This document shows, one piece after another, positions 35,778 to 43,843 of a DNA stretch of 57,375 nucleotides. Under the pieces are notes generated by a model. The model was not told where the DNA came from. It saw only the letters and a program-made list of their open reading frames with translations, and ran no database searches. Numbering within the stretch: position 1 is the stretch's first letter; every line of letters starts with the position of its first letter. Position numbers and translations under genes: made by a program. Source of the DNA: Candidatus Peribacteraceae bacterium (GTDB taxonomy: Bacteria > Patescibacteriota > Gracilibacteria > Peribacterales > Peribacteraceae); the NCBI GenBank assembly GCA_028711345.1, contig JAQTSK010000003.1:1-57375 (forward strand). Direction: 5' to 3'.

Positions 35778-37307
35778 ATGCGATTCATCCTCAGGGGACC
35801 GGCAGTGCTTTTTCTTTTGTCGGCACTCTCATTCCTCAATTCCGCTCCGGTCGGTGCACAAACCGTCCCTCCGCTGGAGAAGGGGATTCAAGCGATCATC
35901 ACCGGACCGACCGATATCGCCGTCGGAAAAACGATCATTCTGGACGCATCCTCCAGTCACGTCACGGGGGAGAAACCCGAGTACCGCTGGACGATCGAGG
36001 AAACGAAGCAAGTCATTTCCCGCAGCGTGGAAGCCATCTACACACCCGAACGACCGGGGAAGATCACCATACGCCTGACGGTGCGATCGGTGGGGCTGGA
36101 CGGAACGTCGTTGGAGGATGAGACCATGCAGAGCGTCTCCGCCTACCGCCGGAAACTCATCGTTCTCGCAGACGGCGGCATCCCGTCTGAAAAACTCCGC
36201 ACGCATGCGGAAGAAGCGATGAAGAGCGGCGTACTGCTGCGCATCATTCAGGCTGATCCCGCCACACCCGTCGGCGGCGTCGAGGATGCCCTTCTCAAGC
36301 TGCTGACGGATCAGAAAGATGCGCTGACGGGCGCGGAGTCCATCGTCGTATGGACAGACGGCATCGCCGGTTTACAGGCGCTGACCCGCGGCATCGACTC
36401 GAACGCGGACTGGAAAGCCGGCATACGCAATCAGACCATCGTGCTCGTGACGGAGCGCAGTCTTGCCACCATCGGCAGGACCACCCGCGGGACGCTGACC
36501 CTCCTCAAGCCGCGGGAACTGATCATCACACGGAACGAAGCGATTAATCCTCTCCTGAGCGCGGAGAACATCGATGAGTTCATCACGACAATCGCATCGC
36601 GCGATATCGATGCCTTGTCCCTGAATGCATCATCTTTCACGGTCCGTCCGTGGAACATTCTTTCGGTTCTGGTCAATGAACTCCTGGCGAACGGCGTATC
36701 AGGTCAGACGATCCTCCTTCTCCTGATGCTGCCGGTCATCGCCACCATTTTCGCGTTCTTAAAACAGGTCGTCGGCATCACGACCTTCGGTTTGTACACG
36801 CCGACGATTGTCGCACTCAGCTTCATGGTGCTGGGATGGTGGATCGGACTGATCACTCTCCTCTACATCATCGCAATGGGGTACATGACGCGCTCCCTGA
36901 TGCGTCGATGGTCGCTTCTGTACATTCCAAAAGTCGCCATCATTCTGACAGTCGTCAGCGCGACGCTGCTGCTTCTTGTCACGCTCGGAGCTGCGTGGGG
37001 ATTGACGTTCACGCGCGAAACGATCTTCATCCTGCTCATTCTCTCGACCCTTGCGGAGAACTTCCTGCAACTCAAAACCGAGGAAGGGTGGTGGTCTGCG
37101 CTCTTCGGCATCAGCGAGACGATTCTGGGCGCGTTCGTCTGCGTCGCCATCGTGCAATGGCAGTTTTTCCAGTCGCTCATCCTCGCCTATCCCGAGTTAC
37201 TGCTGCTCACGATTGTCGTGAACGTCATTCTGGGGCGATGGACGGGACTGCGGCTGGTGGAGTATTTCCGCTTCCGCGAAGTGTTCCGTCATCTTGCGGA
37301 AGAGTAA
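35778..37307 (+). CDS. 7TM protein with extracytoplasmic domain (inactive-transglutaminase/7TM family)
   Basis: 509 residues. Signal peptide at 1-28 (FLLSALSFLNSAPVGA). Residues 40-115 form an Ig/PKD-like domain (ITGPTDIAVGKTIILDASSS, EYRWTIEETKQ), and residues 120-285 an alpha/beta domain (KLIVLADGGIPSEKLRTHAE, ESIVVWTDGIAGLQALTRGI). Residues 300-495 contain seven helices with the family block VVGITTFGLYTPTIVALSFM. In proteobacteria a related 7TM gene (with an inactive transglutaminase ectodomain) is set beside an ATP-grasp alpha-L-glutamate-ligase-like gene and a retropepsin-like protease gene. Here the next gene fuses those latter two. The two genes are 110 bp apart and form an operon. Function inferred: envelope partner of the ligase/peptidase. 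Confidence 0.8.
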   Translation: MRFILRGPAVLFLLSALSFLNSAPVGAQTVPPLEKGIQAIITGPTDIAVGKTIILDASSSHVTGEKPEYRWTIEETKQVISRSVEAIYTPERPGKITIRLTVRSVGLDGTSLEDETMQSVSAYRRKLIVLADGGIPSEKLRTHAEEAMKSGVLLRIIQADPATPVGGVEDALLKLLTDQKDALTGAESIVVWTDGIAGLQALTRGIDSNADWKAGIRNQTIVLVTERSLATIGRTTRGTLTLLKPRELIITRNEAINPLLSAENIDEFITTIASRDIDALSLNASSFTVRPWNILSVLVNELLANGVSGQTILLLLMLPVIATIFAFLKQVVGITTFGLYTPTIVALSFMVLGWWIGLITLLYIIAMGYMTRSLMRRWSLLYIPKVAIILTVVSATLLLLVTLGAAWGLTFTRETIFILLILSTLAENFLQLKTEEGWWSALFGISETILGAFVCVAIVQWQFFQSLILAYPELLLLTIVVNVILGRWTGLRLVEYFRFREVFRHLAEE

Positions 37308-37416
37308 TAGACAACGACAAGAAGAAACCGAAGAGTCCGAGGAATCTGACAAGCTCCCTGTCCCTTCCACCCCTCCAACCTTTCTTTGCAGTCCGTTCGC
37401 CCGATTCGTATCACTC

Positions 37417-39837
37417 ATGTTTTTTCCTTTCCTCAACAACCGCGGCGTTCTGGGATTGAATGCACGCAATCTCCTGTTCATCAAGCCCTTCAATCCGCGG
37501 AAAGCGGTGGCGTTTGCCGATGACAAAATGAAGACGAAGATGTTTCTGTCCGCACGCGGGATTCCGACGGCAAAAGTTTTCGCCCGCATCGAAACCAGAC
37601 GACAGTTGAAACTCTTTGATTTTTCATCCCTCCCTGACGAGTGCGTCCTGAAACCCAATGCGGGGTTCGGGGGGGAGGGGATCATTATTTTGAAGGGTCG
37701 CAGGAACGGCGTGTTCCTGGCACAGGGAAAGACACCCATCGAGGAATGGCGGCTCAGGGAGCACATCGAAGACATTCTCGACGGACGGTTTGCAGTGAGC
37801 GGGAGCACCGACACCGCCTTCTTCGAGCAGATTCTGACGCCTGCCGAAGGTTTCGCGCCTTTCCGGCCGGCCGGTCTTCCGGACATCCGGATCGTCGTCT
37901 TCAACCTGGTTCCCGTGATGGCGATGCTGCGCATTCCCACGGCGGAAAGCGGAGGGAAAGCGAACGTGCACCTCGGAGGCATGGGCATAGGCATTGACCT
38001 TGCCAAAGGGGTGACAACTCATGCCGCACAGTATCATCACATCCTCAAAGAATTGCCTCACGGCATGTCGATTGCGGGCATCGAGATTCCCCGCTGGAAC
38101 GAACTTCTCCTCATCGCATCGCGCATCCAGAGCATCACCAACATCGGCTACCTCGCCGTGGATCTGACGTTGGATCGCGACATGGGACCGGTGCTGCTCG
38201 AGGTGAACGCACGTGCGGGGTTGATGGTGCAGGTTGCGAATCTGGCGCCGCTGCGTTCCCGTCTCGATCGCGTGGAAGGTCTGAATGTCAGTTCACCGGA
38301 AAAGGGCGTACGCATCGCGCAGGAGTTGTTCGGCGAACGGCTGAGTCAGAGGGAGAAGGAGGAGGAAGAGAAGCGGCCGATTCTCGGACCGCAGGAAATA
38401 CTGGAGATATCTGGAGACGGCTTCACGGTGGAAGAAAGATGCGTCATCGCTCCGGAGCGGGAACAGTCGACATTTTCCGCCGATCTCATCGAAGAGCTCC
38501 GGAAAGAAGACGCCATCGAACCGGTCGAAGGTTCCAGAGGCGCATTCAAAGTGAAGTTCGTCCTCGGCGGGAAGCGGATTCAAACGCTCGTGCGTGCCGG
38601 CACCGAGGTCCATCCCGCCAGAGCGATCATCGGACGACGCGATTTGACGGGATTCCTGATCGATCCGGGAAAGCGCCTGCCGGTGCCGACCCGCTCGGTC
38701 GTCAAGAAAGATTTGCGTTCCGTCGACCATCTGCTGGCGGAAGTGGACCATGACCTGCAGCTGCTCAAGTACCTTCGCCCCGTCAATCTGCAGGAAGAGG
38801 TGCTGCGCCTCAGGAATGACAGAAAGTACAATCCGATCTTCCTGCAGCGGGAATGCCGACTTGATCTCAAGGATATGGAGGAATCCGTCCTTCGGGTGGA
38901 GATCGACGAAACGCCTCTCGGCATCCTGCTCAAAAAGAAGAGGCGGGAACTCCTCCTCAAGATCGAACTGCTCCGCGCCCGCGGAGACCCCGAACGATTC
39001 ACTGCTGCATCACTGGCTCTCTACGGGAGGCCGAGTCCTGCGCTGACAGGGTTCGCAGAGCTGCATGCCCGTTCCCAGGTCGCCTGCGATCTTCCGCAGA
39101 AAGACGACCGATTGCTCTCGGCCAGGCAAGTGGAAGAACAATTCAACAAAGTATTGCTGAAGTACGGTCTCCACGACTGGCAGATCATCGTGAAGCCGGA
39201 CATGGTCTCGGATTGCGCCGTGGGAGAGAAGAAGATCTTCATCCGTGAAGATGCGTCATTTTCGCACGACCACGTCTCCTCACTGATCGCACACGAGATC
39301 GAAACACATGTTCTGACAGGAGAGAACGGTGCCGCACAACCCTACGATTTGTTCAGACGAGGCTTCGCAAACTACCTCGACACACAGGAAGGACTCGCCA
39401 TCTTCAACCAGATACGCATCCTGCCGCCGAATCATGAGAAACGCTTCCTCCACGCACGGCAGGTGTTGGGAGTGTCATTCGCACTCGAGCACTCGTTCGC
39501 CGAAACGCGCAACTATCTGGAGGAAGATCTCTCCTTCTCAGAGGAGAAGGCGCTTGCGAAAGCCATAGACTTGAAGAGGGGACTCACCCGAACGGAATCT
39601 GCCGGCGGCTTCACGCGCGCCATCATCTACTTCCGCGGCTACCGCGCCATTGAACAATATGTGAAGGAAGGGGGTGATCTCCGTAAACTCTATATTGGAA
39701 AGATCGCGCTGGAAGATCTTCCCTTGCTCGAACACATCGATAACATCAAAGAGCCCATCCTGCTGCCGGAGTACCTGCAGAAGACTGAGAACGGACAGAA
39801 GAAGATCCGCCGGAATACCGGCAAACGACGACGTTGA
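37417..39837 (+). CDS. ATP-grasp ligase + retropepsin-like domain + DUF1704 metallopeptidase fusion
   Basis: 806 residues from ATG 37417; a TTG 123 bp upstream overlaps the 7TM gene and is less likely. Residues 1-300: ATP-grasp domain of the alpha-L-glutamate-ligase-like type (CVLKPNAGFGGEGIIILKG, LPDIRIVVFNLVPVMAMLRI, VDLTLDRDMGPVLLEVNARA). Residues 325-420: retropepsin-like fold recalling RimB-type proteases (ending IIGRRDLTGFLIDPGKR), but the catalytic DTGA is replaced by sequence around APEREQSTFSADLIEEL, so it is probably inactive. Residues 430-790: DUF1704, with a HExxxH-type zinc motif (LIAHEIETHVLTGENG, His at about 626) and the family TQEGLA motif. DUF1704 is the family of eukaryotic MATCAP tubulin carboxypeptidase. 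Inference: one polypeptide adding and removing terminal amino acids on a target. Confidence 0.85.
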   Translation: MFFPFLNNRGVLGLNARNLLFIKPFNPRKAVAFADDKMKTKMFLSARGIPTAKVFARIETRRQLKLFDFSSLPDECVLKPNAGFGGEGIIILKGRRNGVFLAQGKTPIEEWRLREHIEDILDGRFAVSGSTDTAFFEQILTPAEGFAPFRPAGLPDIRIVVFNLVPVMAMLRIPTAESGGKANVHLGGMGIGIDLAKGVTTHAAQYHHILKELPHGMSIAGIEIPRWNELLLIASRIQSITNIGYLAVDLTLDRDMGPVLLEVNARAGLMVQVANLAPLRSRLDRVEGLNVSSPEKGVRIAQELFGERLSQREKEEEEKRPILGPQEILEISGDGFTVEERCVIAPEREQSTFSADLIEELRKEDAIEPVEGSRGAFKVKFVLGGKRIQTLVRAGTEVHPARAIIGRRDLTGFLIDPGKRLPVPTRSVVKKDLRSVDHLLAEVDHDLQLLKYLRPVNLQEEVLRLRNDRKYNPIFLQRECRLDLKDMEESVLRVEIDETPLGILLKKKRRELLLKIELLRARGDPERFTAASLALYGRPSPALTGFAELHARSQVACDLPQKDDRLLSARQVEEQFNKVLLKYGLHDWQIIVKPDMVSDCAVGEKKIFIREDASFSHDHVSSLIAHEIETHVLTGENGAAQPYDLFRRGFANYLDTQEGLAIFNQIRILPPNHEKRFLHARQVLGVSFALEHSFAETRNYLEEDLSFSEEKALAKAIDLKRGLTRTESAGGFTRAIIYFRGYRAIEQYVKEGGDLRKLYIGKIALEDLPLLEHIDNIKEPILLPEYLQKTENGQKKIRRNTGKRRR

Positions 39838-39948
39838 GATGACCGGATGAACGCAGAATCGGAATACACACATGAATTGGTTGTTGCAGAAAGTCATCAT
39901 CGTTCATGTAAAAAGAAAGGGCACCGCGGTATTCCCGAAACAATCGTT

Positions 39949-39988
39949 GTTGTCGTAGAGACGCCCGATCGGGCGTCTCTACGACAAC
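39949..39988. repeat. Perfect 40-bp palindrome
   Basis: Half-site gttgtcgtagagacgcccga followed directly by its reverse complement, with no loop. It lies 111 bp after the fusion gene. No T-run follows, so it looks like a REP-type or palindromic insertion rather than a plain terminator. The rest of 39838-40068 has no gene. Confidence 0.85.
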
Positions 39989-40068
39989 GGAGTCGATCAT
40001 TGCGGCTTATCTCCGAGGAGTTGCTGACGAGATCTCAGCCGATTCGTGAGTTCATTCCCGAATCAATA

Positions 40069-40097
40069 TTGACAGAAGATCACAAAAGGTATATAAA
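40069..40097 (+). promoter_or_regulatory. Canonical sigma70-type promoter
   Basis: TTGACA (40069-40074), 17-nt spacer, TATAAA (40092-40097), 30 bp before the GTG start of the DUF11 gene. The leader then contains gttttccccacccatcct. Confidence 0.8.
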
Positions 40098-40127
40098 TAC
40101 CTCCTTTTTGTTTTCCCCACCCATCCT

Positions 40128-41918
40128 GTGCGTACATTCTTCTCACGCCGAGCTATCAAGAGTTTCGCAACTGCAAGCGCTTTGATACTCATCGTATCCG
40201 GTGCTCTGATTGTCGGATTTGCGTCGACCACCGAATCAACCGGCGCCGCCTTACCCCAGTGCGCGGACGGGATCGATAACGACGGCAACGGCGTGCTCGA
40301 CTATCCGCAGGATCAGCAGTGTCTGAATCTGGATCAGGACTACGAGGGACCCAATACAACGGGAAATTTCATCACCATCACCGACGGTCACGATCAGGCC
40401 AAGCCGGGAGACGCGTTGGTGTTCGTCATCACGCTGAAGCAGCAACGCGATCCTGTACGCAATATGGATGTCACGGTGAAGCTGCCGTACCAGCTCACGG
40501 TCGTATCAGCGAGCGACGGGGGTACTGTCAGTCCTGAAACCGTCGTCTGGCGCAACGTCTCGGTCAACCGGAATGTCACCCGCACACTCACGTTCAATGC
40601 GACCGTCTCTCCGGATGCCCGTCCGGGACAATACATCATCGCACGGGCATTGGTATCCGGTGCGCAGGGAACGGATTCGACGCTTGTCACCGAAGACATT
40701 CAACCGGCTGAGTCGGATCAATACTCGGTCGCTGTCACGGACAACAGGGAGTTCACGCTGCCGTTTGAATTGCTCACCTACACCCTCCGTGTCCGCAATA
40801 CAGGCAAACATGCGCAGACGTCCGATGTCCGTCTGAACCTGCCGTACGAAGTGAACTATCTGTCATCTTCGGACAATGGCGAGCGCTCATCCTTCACGGT
40901 CGTGTGGAAGAACGTGACACTGGGCGCCGGCGAGGAGCGCATCCTCAGTGCGACCGGTCGCGTCGACGAGAGGGCGAAAGACAGGGTGGTGCTGCGCGCA
41001 ACGGCCACGATCGGCACCGCCGTCGACAGGGATGTCACCGTCATTCGCTACGGTCTGCCGTACAGTTCCATCGACGCGACTGTCACCGATAACCGGAGCA
41101 CGGCGGAACTCGGCCAACTCCTCACGTACGTCGTCAGAGTCACCAACAAGTCCGCTGTCGTCGGTACGAATGTATCCGTGGATACTTCTCTGCCCCTCTA
41201 CGGGGAATTCGTCTCGGCGTCGGAAGGAGGAAAGTACGACGGAACCAATGTACGCTGGCTCATCCTGCAGATCGCACCTGGCGGGTCGCGTGTGCTCCAG
41301 TTCACGGTTCGCGTCCGAGGCGATGCACCCATCGGAACCTTGCTGACAGCGTCGGTTGCAACGGCGGACGGAACAGGTGACCGGGACACCACGACGGTTG
41401 TGGCACAAAGCACGGAGATGGGTGCCATCCAGCAGGAAGTGCTGTTCCGGAAAACCGCAAATCAGTCCGAGGTGCTTCCGGGAGGATCGGTCCGCTACAC
41501 GCTGACGGTGAAGAATACGCTCGACCGCGTGATGTCCGATGCCGAGATCGTCGACCGGTTCGATACGCAGTACATGACGCTCGAAACCTACGAGAATCCG
41601 GAAAGCATGATCGACCAAGCCGCCGGGAATATCCGCTGGAAGGTTCCCGTTCTTCAGCCGGGTGAGACATGGAGAACGAGCTACACGCTCATGGTCCGGT
41701 CCGATGCTCCGAATGGAATGGAGCTCAGCAATGTCGCAACGTTGCGCGGCAGCGATATCGTGAGCGGCACATCTCTCACGGAAACGGTCCGCACTGCCAG
41801 AACAGGCGTCTTCACTGGCGTTCCGGAGACGGGCGTGGACCTCTCGGCGCTGCTCGGCTTGCTGCTCGGCGTGCCTGCCCTCGCAGCCGTGGGAATCCAG
41901 AGGAAGATTCATGGATGA
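40128..41918 (+). CDS. DUF11-repeat surface protein with VPETG-type C-terminal sorting signal
   Basis: 596 residues from GTG, after the C-rich leader. Signal segment at about 12-32 (ASALILIVSGALIVGFAS), a short Asp/Asn-rich Ca-type stretch (CADGIDNDGNGVLDYPQD), then four DUF11-type beta-sandwich repeats (PVRNMDVTVKLPYQLTVVSA, YTLRVRNTGKHAQTSDVRLN, YVVRVTNKSAVVGTNVSVDT, YTLTVKNTLDRVMSDAEIVD). The tail is VPETG, about 18 hydrophobic residues and RKIHG, the layout of an LPxTG-like sortase substrate. No sortase gene is present in this window. Inference: wall- or surface-anchored structural protein. Confidence 0.85.
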   Translation: MRTFFSRRAIKSFATASALILIVSGALIVGFASTTESTGAALPQCADGIDNDGNGVLDYPQDQQCLNLDQDYEGPNTTGNFITITDGHDQAKPGDALVFVITLKQQRDPVRNMDVTVKLPYQLTVVSASDGGTVSPETVVWRNVSVNRNVTRTLTFNATVSPDARPGQYIIARALVSGAQGTDSTLVTEDIQPAESDQYSVAVTDNREFTLPFELLTYTLRVRNTGKHAQTSDVRLNLPYEVNYLSSSDNGERSSFTVVWKNVTLGAGEERILSATGRVDERAKDRVVLRATATIGTAVDRDVTVIRYGLPYSSIDATVTDNRSTAELGQLLTYVVRVTNKSAVVGTNVSVDTSLPLYGEFVSASEGGKYDGTNVRWLILQIAPGGSRVLQFTVRVRGDAPIGTLLTASVATADGTGDRDTTTVVAQSTEMGAIQQEVLFRKTANQSEVLPGGSVRYTLTVKNTLDRVMSDAEIVDRFDTQYMTLETYENPESMIDQAAGNIRWKVPVLQPGETWRTSYTLMVRSDAPNGMELSNVATLRGSDIVSGTSLTETVRTARTGVFTGVPETGVDLSALLGLLLGVPALAAVGIQRKIHG

Positions 41919-41939
41919 AGCATCCAACATGATCGCACA

Positions 41940-41990
41940 AGAATAAGAGACTATCAGGACAGAGACTCCCCCCTGATATTCTCTTATTCT
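41940..41990. terminator. Long hairpin between convergent genes
   Basis: Arms agaataagagactatcag (41940-41957) and ctgatattctcttattct (41973-41990), one mismatch. Bidirectional position between 41918 (+) and 42006 (-). Confidence 0.75.
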
Positions 41991-42005
41991 CTTATTCCGC
42001 AGCCC

Positions 42006-42323
42006 CTACTTCAGGGAATTGAACAGATCCGTCATGAGATCGAGGATGGTGCCGAATGAAAGATCGAACGGGAAACCGAGAAGCTTCGATACCCATGAAA
42101 CAAGGAAGAAAGCGATGAAGCTGACGAAGAGGCCGATGATGGCATACCGGACGGTGTGTACCGCCTTCTTGATGCGCTCCTCATTGCCGGCGGAGAGAAT
42201 GAACGTGATGCCTCCGACGATGATGTACACAAGACTGAGGATGGATGCCACAATCAATCCGAATGCGATGACTGTCGCAACGATCTGAAGAATGGAACCG
42301 TTTTCGATGAGGTCTCTGATCAT
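42006..42323 (-). CDS. Small two-helix membrane protein, T4SS pilin/TrbC-like
   Basis: 105 residues: helix at about 13-38 and helix at 62-85 around the motif IIVGGITFILSAGNEERIKK...YAIIGLFVSFIAFFLVSW. This AGNEE(R/K)xKKA...YAIIG signature is typical of the small TrbC/VirB2-like proteins frequent in CPR genomes. No type IV secretion ATPase is nearby. The leader has ttttcctttccccagcc. Confidence 0.7.
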   Translation of the reverse strand: MIRDLIENGSILQIVATVIAFGLIVASILSLVYIIVGGITFILSAGNEERIKKAVHTVRYAIIGLFVSFIAFFLVSWVSKLLGFPFDLSFGTILDLMTDLFNSLK

Positions 42324-42350
42324 AAGACGGCTGGGGAAAGGAAAAGAAGT

Positions 42351-42620
42351 TTACGGCTCAAGTACTTTCAGGTTCACACGCTGATTGGATGTGCCACCGA
42401 CGACACGGAGCAACGTGCGGAGGGATTTGATGGTCTGACCTCCTTTTCCGATGAGTTTACCCATATCCCTGTCACTCACTTTCACGGTGATCAGAATGCC
42501 CAGTTCATCCATCTTGGACTCCACAATGAGCTGATCTTTATCCTCCACCAGCATTCCCAGCACCGCCTCGATGAAGGCATGACCGGGAAGGGGAGTTGTT
42601 TGAGTGGAAGCGTCAGTCAT
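42351..42620 (-). CDS. khpA: KH-domain RNA-binding protein (KhpA/YlqC-like)
   Basis: 89 residues from MTDASTQTTPLPGHAFIEAV, a single KH domain with the GxxG loop in GKLIGKGGQTIKSLRTLLR. KhpA proteins bind RNA and are usually encoded directly after rpsP. That order is kept here (rpsP then khpA on the minus strand), but an R1 repeat and another repeat lie between, so co-transcription may be altered. Confidence 0.85.
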   Translation of the reverse strand: MTDASTQTTPLPGHAFIEAVLGMLVEDKDQLIVESKMDELGILITVKVSDRDMGKLIGKGGQTIKSLRTLLRVVGGTSNQRVNLKVLEP

Positions 42621-42672
42621 ACGGAAGGGAAGAGTACGCGAAGTGGGGAGAGATGTCACGTGGAAGTGAGAA

Positions 42673-42829
42673 TAATACGGAATGAACCTGATTCGAATCT
42701 TTTATCTCCGTAGCGGCGATTCGAAAATCGCCGCTGCTGCGGTTTTCGCCCTTCGAATTCCTCAGGGCGACCTGAGCTTGTCGAAGGTCGAACCGCAGCT
42801 ACGGTAACATTCAAGTTAATCTCGTATAA
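42673..42829. repeat. Family R1 dispersed repeat, full copy between khpA and rpsP
   Basis: From aatacggaatgaacctgatt to aagttaatctcgtata, with the shared core (ctccgtagcggcgattcg, ccttcgaattcctcagggcg, gacctgagcttgtcgaaggt). Its two ends are imperfect inverted repeats (tacg-a-at-aac and cgtagc blocks). Confidence 0.8.
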
Positions 42830-42831
42830 CC

Positions 42832-42946
42832 AATGCTCAATATCCAATTCCCAAAAAATCCCCAATGATCAAATGCCAACGAATAGTCGGCAAACTTGGG
42901 AATTTGGCTTTGGTCATTCTCTGGATATTGGCGATTGGACATTCCG
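42832..42946. repeat. Inverted caat-rich repeat
   Basis: Left arm ccaatgctcaatatccaatt and right arm containing ctggatattggcgattgga are imperfect reverse complements, with further pairing of ttccca/tgggaa. Non-coding, abuts the rpsP stop. Confidence 0.6.
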
Positions 42947-42952
42947 CACGTC

Positions 42953-43312
42953 CTACGCCTTCACTTCCGCCGGAGCAGCCTCAGGAGCCGGTGCCGCAGC
43001 TGCCTCCGCCGGCTTGGCCTCTTCCTCACCCTTGCTCTTCTGTTTCGTATACCGCTGGATGAATTTCTCCATCCCTTCCAATCCGTTCTTCTTGAGCAAA
43101 CGCGCCATCGTATCACTCACCTGAGCGCCCTTGCCGATCCAGTACTTCACGCGATCAGTCTTGCAGGTGAAAACACCCTCCTTCTGAGACGGGAGATAAT
43201 GCCCGAGAATCTCCAAAGCACCCTTCTTTGCTGACCTCGCCTTCTCGGACACGACAATGCGGAATGTCGGAGTGTTCTCGCGTCCGGTGCGCTGCAGACG
43301 AATGATAAGCAT
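42953..43312 (-). CDS. rpsP: Ribosomal protein bS16
   Basis: 119 residues. The N-terminal 80 are classic bS16 (MLIIRLQRTGRENTPTFRIV, ALEILGHYLPSQKEG, YWIGKGAQVSDTMARLLKK). The last 30 residues are an Ala/Pro/Glu-rich tail (AEAAAAPAPEAAPAEVKA), a common extension in CPR and some other phyla. It binds 16S rRNA in the small subunit. The start is preceded by gcgctttccccactaccgttcc. Confidence 0.95.
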   Translation of the reverse strand: MLIIRLQRTGRENTPTFRIVVSEKARSAKKGALEILGHYLPSQKEGVFTCKTDRVKYWIGKGAQVSDTMARLLKKNGLEGMEKFIQRYTKQKSKGEEEAKPAEAAAAPAPEAAPAEVKA

Positions 43313-43420
43313 GGAACGGTAGTGGGGAAAGCGCGGCGAGTGTAGAGGAGCCGCATGTCACCGTGCAAGGCTATTGCGGGGCATACGGATTTTCCGCAGG
43401 CGCCGGGGACAGCCGCCGAA

Positions 43421-43714
43421 TCACCTCGCTCTCACAACCCGCACGGAACGGACAGGAGCCTCCGGCACAGCGGATGCAAGATGTGCCAGCAAGTCCTGAC
43501 AGTGCTGTGAGCACTCGGCAACCGCTATGGAATGCGAACCTTCAATCATGAGAACACCGTCTTTCAATTGCGAAGGATGCAGGGAAGCCGCGTAATCAGG
43601 CAACTGTTCCCGAATCCATGCCGACGCCCTCTGAAGGATCAATCCCGAGTACGCGGCATCGGCAAGACCGCGATGATTGAGAACTTTCGGAAGAATGGAG
43701 AAAGCGCGATCCAT
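43421..43714 (-). CDS. DUF721/DciA-like protein
   Basis: 97 residues from MDRAFSILPKVLNHRGLADA. The pattern W...L......L..G.L.I...S...A......LL..L......VRSVRVV fits DUF721 (DciA), which loads the replicative helicase in bacteria without DnaC or DnaI. The match is by pattern only, hence moderate confidence. A longer in-frame start reads through simple repeats and was rejected. Confidence 0.55.
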   Translation of the reverse strand: MDRAFSILPKVLNHRGLADAAYSGLILQRASAWIREQLPDYAASLHPSQLKDGVLMIEGSHSIAVAECSQHCQDLLAHLASAVPEAPVRSVRVVRAR

Positions 43715-43754
43715 GAACGGAATGTAGAATGTAAAATGTAAAATGTACAATTCT

Positions 43755-43842
43755 TGTCATGGTGAGCGGAGTCGAACCATGACGCTCTGAAAATACTCCA
43801 TTCTTCGCATGTCATCCTTCGACTCCGCTCAGGATGACATGC
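43755..43842. repeat. Two palindromic modules shared with the 122-bp MITEs
   Basis: gtcatggtgagcggagtcga...ccatgac (about 43758-43785) and catgtcatccttcgactccg...aggatgacatg (about 43809-43842). These are the same palindromes as the MITE core, in the same order as in 53399-53520, but without the ggaacctctgaaaaa ends. Confidence 0.75.
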
Positions 43843-43843
43843 T

